Shown: in pieces, positions 58,150 through 64,000 of the stretch | How positions within the stretch are numbered: position 1 is the first letter of the stretch | Layout of the letters: each line of letters starts with the position of its first letter | Source: Paraburkholderia heleia NBRC 101817 | GTDB taxonomy: Bacteria > Pseudomonadota > Gammaproteobacteria > Burkholderiales > Burkholderiaceae | DNA: 64,000 nt | Assembly: GCF_000739775.1 (NCBI RefSeq) | Contig: NZ_BBJH01000026.1 | Location: 62,001 to 126,000 of the forward strand | Reading direction: 5' to 3' | The notes under the pieces: model-generated | What the model saw: only the letters and a program-made list of their open reading frames with translations | Told to the model about the DNA's origin: nothing | Database searches by the model: none | Made by a program: the position numbers and the translations under genes

Positions 58150-58899
58150 ATGGCTGAGAACGTGAGTGCGAGCAACGTCATATCCGACGTCACGCAAACC
58201 CTGCAGACCTTCGATCTGCTCGAACTGCAGCAATACACCCGCGAGAAAAGCTACTCGAGCACGGCGAGCAAGGACTTCCATCTCTTCTACGTGGGGCGCG
58301 ACGACGTTCACGACATCCTGAAGTATGTCCTTTCCCGCGCCAGCATTTCGCTTTACATGAACATGTTCGGATTCGACGACGAAGAGCTCAACGACATCCT
58401 CATGCAGCAGGCACTCGACCCGACCATCGCCATGATGATCACGCTCGACAAAAGCCAGGCAGGCGGCGTGCATGAAAAGAAACTACTCGAGTCCGATATC
58501 GCTCGGGACCCGGCCAGATTCAACACGTTCTTTACGATAGGCGAATCGGCGACCCATCAAATCAGTCATACGAAGGGATTCGTGGCCGACGGAAAGGTGG
58601 GCGGCGAGGGATCGGTGAACTGGTCCGCGGCCGGCGAGGGCACGTTCGTCATCAAGGGTATACCGGGAGGCCCGGGCTACCTGGCGCAAAACAACACGCA
58701 GACCATCTTTACGGACCCCGACACGATCAACCGGTTTCAGACCGAATTGATCGCCGAACACATGACAGCGAAAGCACAGGGCGCCACACTCGCCGCCGCG
58801 CCCGCTGTGTCGACCGACAAGGCCGCCGCGAAAACCGCGGCCGCTGCGGCGGCCGCAAAGAAAAGCGCAGTGGCGGCAAAGCGCAGTCAGCGGAATTAA
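58150..58899 (+). CDS. Phospholipase D-like protein with one HKD motif
   Basis: A 249-residue protein with a single complete HKD motif: His140, Lys142, Asp147 and GSVN at 154-157 (SHTKGFVADGK, GEGSVNWS). With one motif it would need to dimerise, like Nuc or bacterial PLD nucleases. There is no signal peptide. The last 40 residues are an Ala/Lys-rich tail (KAAAKTAAAAAAAKKSAVAA) like histone H1 tails, suggesting nucleic-acid binding. It follows the cytochrome gene by 20 bases on the same strand, an odd partner for a redox operon. GAGGAAA precedes the ATG. Confidence 0.8.
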   Translation: MAENVSASNVISDVTQTLQTFDLLELQQYTREKSYSSTASKDFHLFYVGRDDVHDILKYVLSRASISLYMNMFGFDDEELNDILMQQALDPTIAMMITLDKSQAGGVHEKKLLESDIARDPARFNTFFTIGESATHQISHTKGFVADGKVGGEGSVNWSAAGEGTFVIKGIPGGPGYLAQNNTQTIFTDPDTINRFQTELIAEHMTAKAQGATLAAAPAVSTDKAAAKTAAAAAAAKKSAVAAKRSQRN

Positions 58900-58931
58900 C
58901 CGCAATCAGGCGCCACACGCGCGGAACGTCT

Positions 58932-59873
58932 TCAGGTCGGCATGCCAGCCCAGTAAGACACGGCGTCCTGCCGATCGAACACGAACGTCTTGAGGGCGAC
59001 CTGGCTCTCGGGGGAAAGCGGGTCGAATTCCAGTCCGTGCAAGGTGAGTCCTGCCTGAGGAGTATCGGCGCGCAGATTGCGAATCACGGCGACGGCCTGG
59101 AACGTCGCCCCCACGTTGCCCGCTTCGATGGGAAACACCACGCAAATGCGCTCGCCGACCTCGCCGATCTTGCGGCCGGCGGCGAGCGACATCCCCAGCA
59201 CGCTGATATCGCAGCCAATGCCGAGCCGGTCCAGTTGCGACCCCGTCAAGTCCACACCATAGCGCACCGCGAGTTGCGTGCGCACGCGCACGGCCCGGCG
59301 TTCGCGCAGCCGGCGAATCGTGCCCGGTTCGGAGAGCACGAGATAGCGGAACGGATGGGTGCAGACCGCCTCGACGGTGCAGACTAGCCAGAACACCGCT
59401 TGTGTTGCGATCGCAACGATCTCGACCTGCTCGCCCTGGAACGGCTCCCACGCGGGCGTGCCCGCAGCGGGTGGCGTGACGAACATCGCGCCGCCCGGCC
59501 GGAAACCGATCAGCCGGCACGGCAGCATTTCGCGCCCCGTACCGGCCTGGCTGCGTATGCCCAGCAGCGCGCCAATGGCGAGATGCATGTCGTCCAGCTT
59601 CAACGGCGCTTTGCCCCGCTCGCCACGATCGGCGAGGCCGTCTTGCGTGTCCGCGAGGCTCGCCTCCTCTGGCGTGTTGCGATAAGGCTGGAAGTGCGCG
59701 AAGAGGAACTCGCGCTGCTCGCTGTTCAGCACCCCGCCTTGCGGCAGCAGCATCGTTCCGTCATGGTGAAACACCGCCAATGGCAGCGGCGTTTCGAGGG
59801 GCAGCTGCCCGGGGTCCGCGAGGCGTTCCAGAGTTTTCGACGCAGTACCGCTGCCAGGCTCGTGAAGGTGCAT
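58932..59873 (-). CDS. PilZ-domain cyclic-di-GMP receptor, YcgR-like
   Basis: A 313-residue protein without signal peptide. The C-terminal PilZ domain has the two cyclic-di-GMP-binding signatures: RERRAVRVRTQLAVRYG (Arg cluster) and DISVLGMSLAAG (D/NxSxxG form). The N-terminal half resembles the YcgR-like domain (VEIVAIATQAVFWLVCTVEA). It may slow flagella or alter surface behaviour when cyclic-di-GMP rises. The ATG at 59873 is preferred; the longer frame starts with TTG. It converges with the PLD-like gene and diverges from the ECF sigma gene. Confidence 0.88.
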   Translation of the reverse strand: MHLHEPGSGTASKTLERLADPGQLPLETPLPLAVFHHDGTMLLPQGGVLNSEQREFLFAHFQPYRNTPEEASLADTQDGLADRGERGKAPLKLDDMHLAIGALLGIRSQAGTGREMLPCRLIGFRPGGAMFVTPPAAGTPAWEPFQGEQVEIVAIATQAVFWLVCTVEAVCTHPFRYLVLSEPGTIRRLRERRAVRVRTQLAVRYGVDLTGSQLDRLGIGCDISVLGMSLAAGRKIGEVGERICVVFPIEAGNVGATFQAVAVIRNLRADTPQAGLTLHGLEFDPLSPESQVALKTFVFDRQDAVSYWAGMPT

Positions 59874-60049
59874 GACCGATAGCGTGTGAATGGTTTGGTC
59901 TTGTTCGATGCTGCATTGTGACCGAAATATAGTGACTGATGTCAATAAATATGGGGCTGTCTCCGTCCTTGATTAGCGGATTATTCATGCCACATAAAAT
60001 CGGAGACGGCGCGTCACAATATTTCTCTTTCCGGATCGTCTACACGGGT

Positions 60050-60619
60050 ATGGAACCGCCGCCCACCCCCAGCCCGCCGAGTACGCAGGACCGCGAGATC
60101 GCCGACACGGTCGCGCGCGAGCGCCCGAGGCTGCGCAATTTCATCCGCCGCCGCGTGATCGACCACGACGAAGCCGAGGACATTCTGCAGGACGTATTCG
60201 AGGAACTGGTTCAGGCGTGGCGGCTGCCGGAGCCCATCGAACAGGTCGGCGCGTGGCTCTTTCGCGTGGCGCGAAACCGCATCGTCGACCGGTTTCGCAA
60301 GCGCAGGGAAGTGCCGCTCGTGGAGCCGCAGGAGGACGAAAGCGCGTACCGCCTCGACCTCGCGCTGCCCTCGCCCGACGCAGGCCCCGAGGCCGCTTAC
60401 GAGCGCGCAGCAATGCTCGGCGCACTGCGCGCCGCACTCGACGAATTGCCCGCCAGCCAGCGCGAGGTGTTCATCGCACACGAGCTGGAGGGGCGCGGTT
60501 TCAAGGAGCTGGCAGCCGCGACCGGGGTTGGCGTGAATACGCTGCTGGCGCGCAAACGCTATGCGGTGCTGCATCTGCGCGAACGTTTGCGTGCGTCATG
60601 GGAAGACCTCGAAATTTGA
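60050..60619 (+). CDS. ECF-type RNA polymerase sigma factor
   Basis: A 189-residue sigma factor. Region 2 at about residues 12-80 has DHDEAEDILQDVFEELVQAW and AWLFRVARNRIVDRFRKRR. Region 4 at about 120-185 has LRAALDELPASQREVFIAHELEGRGFKELA and a helix-turn-helix. The start at 60050 gives the usual ECF length; the frame stays open from 59939 but the additional 37 residues have no ECF character. No anti-sigma gene of known type follows, only a small membrane protein 17 bases on, which may have that role. Confidence 0.9.
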   Translation: MEPPPTPSPPSTQDREIADTVARERPRLRNFIRRRVIDHDEAEDILQDVFEELVQAWRLPEPIEQVGAWLFRVARNRIVDRFRKRREVPLVEPQEDESAYRLDLALPSPDAGPEAAYERAAMLGALRAALDELPASQREVFIAHELEGRGFKELAAATGVGVNTLLARKRYAVLHLRERLRASWEDLEI

Positions 60620-60636
60620 ACCGAAGGAGAAATGGT

Positions 60637-60939
60637 ATGAAGCTTCGCCGCAAGATATTCGTCAAGGCGCTGTTGATGGCGGCGGTCATCGCTCTGCTGG
60701 GCGGGATCGTCATGGGCCTGTGGAACTGGATCGCACCGGCAATCGTGGCCAACGCGCATGCCATCGACTATCCACGCGCGATCGGCCTGCTGGTGCTCTG
60801 CCGGATCCTGTTCGGCGGATTCCGCGGGCATGGCGGCTGCCGCCGGCGCATGCACTGGCACCAGTGGCAACAGTGGCAGCACATGACGCCGGAAGAGCGC
60901 GAGCAACTGCGCAATGGAGCCGCGCCGGGCACGCAGTAA
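60637..60939 (+). CDS. Small membrane protein next to ECF sigma factor
   Basis: A 100-residue protein with two membrane segments (VKALLMAAVIALLGGIVMGLW and AIGLLVLCRILFGGF), then a His/Trp/Gln-rich tail (MHWHQWQQWQH) that could bind metal. AAGGAGA sets the ATG at 60637; an ATG five bases earlier is out of frame. It lies 17 bases after the ECF sigma gene and is probably co-transcribed, as an anti-sigma-like or target protein. The family is not recognised with certainty. Confidence 0.78.
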   Translation: MKLRRKIFVKALLMAAVIALLGGIVMGLWNWIAPAIVANAHAIDYPRAIGLLVLCRILFGGFRGHGGCRRRMHWHQWQQWQHMTPEEREQLRNGAAPGTQ

Positions 60940-61021
60940 GCCAGCCCACAGCCAGCCTCGCCCTGCCTCCTCCTGCCACGGCTGGCACAATCCCTTCATT
61001 GTCGATCCGCCAGGAAGCTCC

Positions 61022-62803
61022 ATGCCAGATATCGCCGGCCGCCGCCCTTCGCGCGTCGCGCCCCTCTTCGCGCTTTTGCCCTTCCTGCGCCCCTATGCGG
61101 GGCGCTGGGCGCTCGCCTTCCTCGCGCTCCTGACCTCGGCGGGTGCGACGCTGGCTCTCCCGGTGGCGTTCAAGTACCTGATCGACCGTGGCTTCGCCAG
61201 CGGGGATCGCACCCATATCGACCGCTATTTCATCGCGCTCTTCGTGGTTTCGCTGATCCTCGCCGCGGCGACGGCGCTGCGCTTCTATTGGGTCTCGTGG
61301 CTGGGCGAGCGGGTCACGGCCGACTTGCGGCGCGCCGTGTACGACCACGTGATACGCATGAGCCCGCAGTTCTTCGAGACCACGCAAACGGGCGAAGTGC
61401 TCTCGCGTCTCACCACCGACACGACCCTGATCCAGGCCGTGGTGGGCACCAGCCTCTCGCTGGGCCTGCGCAACGTGCTCCTCACGGTCGGCGGCGTGAC
61501 GATGCTTGTCGCGACGAGCCCCGTGCTGTCCGGCTACATCATCGCGACACTGGTCGTTGTGGTCGCACCTATCGTCATCTTCGGGCGGCGCGTGCGGCGG
61601 CTTTCGCGCGCGAGCCAGGACAAGGTCGCGAGTGCAAGCGCCCTGGCGGGCGAGGTGCTCAACGCCATGCCCACCGTACAGTCGTATGCCCAGGAATCGT
61701 TCGAGTCGAAGCGCTTTGGCGGCGCCGTGGAGATGGCCTTTGAAACGGCGCTCAAACGCATTCGGGCGCGCGCCGGGTTGACGGCCGTGGTGATCGTGTT
61801 CGTGTTCGCCGCCGTCGTGTTCGTGCTCTGGCTCGGCGCGCAGGCGGTACTGGCCCGCCAGATGAGCGCCGGCCAGCTCTCCCAGTTCATTCTCTACGCG
61901 GTGTTCACGGCCGGCGCCGTGGGCGCCGTTGCCGAAGTATGGGGCGATCTGCAACGCGCCGCGGGCGCCACCGAACGGCTGCTGCAACTGCTCGCCGCTC
62001 GCTCGCCCGTAGCGCAGGCGGCGGCCACCGTGCCGCTGCCCGCTCATGGCGCGGGCATCCGCTTCGACAACGTTGGCTTCTCCTACCCTTCGCGCCCCGG
62101 CATTGCCGCGCTCGACGCCTTCTCGCTCGACGTGCGCCCGGGCGAACATGTCGCGCTGGTCGGTCCGTCGGGTGCGGGCAAGACCACGCTTTTTCAACTG
62201 CTCCTGCGCTTCTACGATCCGCAATCGGGCGGCCTCAGCATCAACGGCGTCCCGACGCAACAGGTGTCGCTCGCGGCGTTGCGTCAGGCGATCGGCGTCG
62301 TGCTGCAGGAGTCGGTGATCTTTTCGGGCAGCGTGCTCGACAACATCCGCTACGGCTCGCCCGATGCCACGCTCGAAGCCGTCCAGCGCGCCGCCGCCAT
62401 GGCGGCGGCAGCCGGCTTTATCGAGGAACTGCCGCAAGGCTACGACACCTTCCTCGGCGAGCGCGGCGTGCGCCTTTCAGGCGGGCAGCGGCAGCGCATC
62501 GCCATCGCGCGCGCGATTCTCAAGAACCCGCCCATTCTGCTGCTCGACGAAGCCACCAGTGCGCTCGACGCCGCCAGCGAACGCCTCGTGCAAACGGCGC
62601 TGGACAACGCTGCGCAGAACCGCACGACGCTCGTCATCGCGCATCGTCTCGCGACCGTGCAGCAAGCCGACCGCATTATCGTCATGGAGCAGGGCCGCAT
62701 CGTGGCGCAAGGCCGGCATGCGGACCTGTTGCAAAGTTCGCCGCTTTATGCGCAGCTTGCGGCGCTGCAGTTCGGCGCGCAGCACGCGAATCCCGTCACG
62801 TAA
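61022..62803 (+). CDS. ABC exporter half-transporter (fused permease-ATPase, MsbA-like)
   Basis: A 593-residue half-transporter. Six membrane segments occupy about residues 20-310 and the ATPase the rest, with Walker A GPSGAGKTT, signature LSGGQRQR, Walker B ILLLDEATSALD and a His switch in VIAHRLATVQ. The ATG at 61022 has AGGAAG upstream. This resembles lipid or drug exporters of the MsbA/LmrA type; it should dimerise. Its start lies 82 bases after the small membrane protein, so it may belong to the ECF operon. Its end overlaps the convergent gene by 8 bases. Confidence 0.92.
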   Translation: MPDIAGRRPSRVAPLFALLPFLRPYAGRWALAFLALLTSAGATLALPVAFKYLIDRGFASGDRTHIDRYFIALFVVSLILAAATALRFYWVSWLGERVTADLRRAVYDHVIRMSPQFFETTQTGEVLSRLTTDTTLIQAVVGTSLSLGLRNVLLTVGGVTMLVATSPVLSGYIIATLVVVVAPIVIFGRRVRRLSRASQDKVASASALAGEVLNAMPTVQSYAQESFESKRFGGAVEMAFETALKRIRARAGLTAVVIVFVFAAVVFVLWLGAQAVLARQMSAGQLSQFILYAVFTAGAVGAVAEVWGDLQRAAGATERLLQLLAARSPVAQAAATVPLPAHGAGIRFDNVGFSYPSRPGIAALDAFSLDVRPGEHVALVGPSGAGKTTLFQLLLRFYDPQSGGLSINGVPTQQVSLAALRQAIGVVLQESVIFSGSVLDNIRYGSPDATLEAVQRAAAMAAAAGFIEELPQGYDTFLGERGVRLSGGQRQRIAIARAILKNPPILLLDEATSALDAASERLVQTALDNAAQNRTTLVIAHRLATVQQADRIIVMEQGRIVAQGRHADLLQSSPLYAQLAALQFGAQHANPVT

Positions 62804-63554
62804 CTGCCTGGAGGCTCTGGGGGAGGGCCAGGCGCGCGACGCTGCGCGCCTGGCGCGGCAGCACGATATACATGCCCCAGGCCACGAGCAGTATCGCGCG
62901 CAATGCGTTCGCGAGTGGATGCGCGGAGGAAACGTCCACATTGGCAATGGCGAGGCTGCCCGGCAAGGTCCACGCATAGGTCATCAAGCCGAGCAGCGTT
63001 GCGCGCCAGAAGCCGAAACGCCTGGGCACGGGCATGGCGTGCGCGGCCAGGCCGCGTCGCACCATGTACCCCACGAGCGGCAGGCTAAGCAGAACATAAG
63101 CGAGCATGGGCACGATGAAAGGCATGCCCGCAACCACAAGCGAAATGGCCGGCGACGATTGCGCGAGGTCGTGCGGAACCCGGTTCGCGGCAAACGCCAT
63201 GAGCGGCCTTGCAATCTTTCCGGGCGATAAACGCAACACGGAGAACGCCACCACGAAGAGCAGCGCGCTCGCAAGCCACTGACGCCAGGCGCATGACCAC
63301 CAGAGATAAAGACGCCGGCCGAACGACACCCCGGGAATCAGCGTAAAGAGCGCCCATCTGTCGCGGCGCGCACCGATGCATGCGAGCACAACGAACCAAA
63401 CGGCCGCAACGGCGAATACGCTCTCATTCCACACGAACCAGTGCGGATGCTGATCCACGATCGCCGACGCCGGCGCGGACGAAGCGAAATTCTGCAGATG
63501 CCGCGCAATATACTCCGAAGGGCTGAGCGCCTGCGAGGATAGCTGTAGAGTCAT
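62796..63554 (-). CDS. Multi-pass membrane protein, unknown function
   Basis: A 252-residue protein with about five or six membrane segments (VFAVAAVWFVVLACIGARRD, WLASALLFVVAFSVLRL, LVVAGMPFIVPMLAYVLLSLPLVGY, LLGLMTYAWTLPGSLAI, LRAILLVAWGMYIVLP, each in part). No known family is evident. The ATG at 63554 has GGAAG upstream. It overlaps the end of the convergent ABC exporter gene by 8 bases. No signal peptide or motif suggests a role. Confidence 0.75.
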   Translation of the reverse strand: MTLQLSSQALSPSEYIARHLQNFASSAPASAIVDQHPHWFVWNESVFAVAAVWFVVLACIGARRDRWALFTLIPGVSFGRRLYLWWSCAWRQWLASALLFVVAFSVLRLSPGKIARPLMAFAANRVPHDLAQSSPAISLVVAGMPFIVPMLAYVLLSLPLVGYMVRRGLAAHAMPVPRRFGFWRATLLGLMTYAWTLPGSLAIANVDVSSAHPLANALRAILLVAWGMYIVLPRQARSVARLALPQSLQAVT

Positions 63555-63822
63555 TGCATCTTCCGTGTTGCGTGATGCACTGCCGCATGGCGGTTGCATT
63601 TAAAATGCGCGCACTGCATCACAGCGTGACATATCATCGACTTGTATGACGACGCCTCAACCCACGCCGATCAGGATGAAGCGATAGCGAGGGACGTAAC
63701 ACTTCCAACCGATCCGGCGAAGCCATCATCCCGGCAGCTGGCGGCACGTTTCTTGCGCAGCACCGGGAGCCCTGGCCATGCGTTTTGCATTGGCCATATC
63801 GCCCTTGCCTTGGGAGTGCGAA
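63555..63822. other. Intergenic region between divergent genes
   Basis: A 268-base gap between the divergent membrane protein gene and the MFS gene at the window edge. The sequence near 63590-63640 (ATTTAAAATGCGCGC, then TGACATATCATCGACTT) could hold promoter elements. No gene is supported. Confidence 0.4.
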
Positions 63823-64000
63823 ATGAATGCCGATCAACCGGGAGCCTCGCTCCTTTCGGAGGAAGACGCCCATCGCCAGTTGCGCCGCGCCGTGATTGCC
63901 AGCACCATCGGCACGACGATCGAATGGTACGACTTTTTCCTCTACAGTATTGTCACCGGGCTTATCTTCGCGAAACTGTACTTCCCTGAATCCGACCCGC
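63823..64000 (+). CDS. MFS transporter, metabolite:H+ symporter-like (partial)
   Basis: The first 59 codons before the window ends. AVIASTIGTTIEWYDFFLYS and VTGLIFAKLYFPESDP are the hallmark N-terminus of the metabolite:H+ symporter (MHS) group, which includes shikimate, proline/betaine and alpha-ketoglutarate permeases. GGGAG precedes the ATG at 63823. The rest lies outside the window, so the substrate cannot be guessed. Confidence 0.85.
   Translation, partial: MNADQPGASLLSEEDAHRQLRRAVIASTIGTTIEWYDFFLYSIVTGLIFAKLYFPESDP

Noticed and set aside
1..64000. Prophage, integron, insertion sequence or tRNA-linked island
   Set aside because: No integrase, transposase, terminal repeats or tRNA gene could be identified by reading both strands.

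Overview
The window reads as chromosome from a GC-rich member of the Burkholderiaceae, most like Paraburkholderia or Caballeronia. This rests on codon use, a Burkholderia-type general porin, a secreted 3-hydroxybutyrate oligomer hydrolase, a Burkholderia-type phospholipase C/acid phosphatase, KUP and DUF4399 proteins, and many LysR and LacI regulators. I see no rRNA, tRNA, CRISPR array, transposase or phage gene. The assignment is by recognition of families, not by database search.

Layout. 1-3760: a CUT1-type sugar ABC operon (permease, partial second permease, binding protein) behind its LacI-family regulator, with two copies of the same 14-bp palindrome. 3833-5540: a general porin with its terminator and a palindrome-rich upstream region. 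5661-10655: a second sugar operon, LacI regulator, ribose/xylose-type binding protein, tandem ATPase and permease. 10722-19039: a small lipoprotein, an EF-hand-like protein, an S10 peptidase lipoprotein, an AT-richer gap, a zinc-ribbon protein with an orphan TAXI binding protein, and a 3HB-oligomer hydrolase. 19068-28299: LysR/MFS pairs, a KUP potassium transporter, an alpha/beta hydrolase and very small membrane proteins. 28456-33311: a degraded stretch with a deleted isochorismatase-family gene, an ABC ATPase with an in-frame stop and a truncated glucose-dehydrogenase membrane anchor, around an intact phosphoesterase. 33588-34295: a PAP2 phosphatase.

34342-50993 is the most interesting region. 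Five small genes (36962, 37331, 37728, 39190 and, on the minus strand, 50905) encode peptides that share a 26-residue leader ending in GG or GA and differ after it. The minus-strand operon led by the fifth peptide gene encodes an outer-membrane factor, a double-FHA membrane protein, an HlyD-type adaptor, a cytosolic PpiC-type isomerase, a C39-peptidase ABC exporter with two N-terminal cyclic-nucleotide-binding-like domains, and a sigma-54 activator. A PP2C phosphatase, a Ser/Thr kinase with a DUF4384-like tail, and an LRAT-like protein plus a small unknown protein flank it. Four sites with GG-N10-GC sigma-54 promoter architecture sit before peptide 1, peptide 4, peptide 5 and the LRAT-like gene. 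My inference is a complete type I peptide export system under sigma-54 control, with a kinase/phosphatase/FHA signalling layer. The cores are rich in Asn, Gln, Thr and Val and nearly lack Cys, so they do not look like lantibiotics.

51230-64000: tandem DUF4399 proteins; a cassette with a SUMF1-like protein, a Tat-exported molybdenum hydroxylase, its 2Fe-2S subunit, a diheme cytochrome c and a single-HKD phospholipase D-like protein; a PilZ protein; an ECF sigma factor with a small membrane protein; an exporter ABC half-transporter; an unknown membrane protein; and the start of an MFS transporter cut by the window end.
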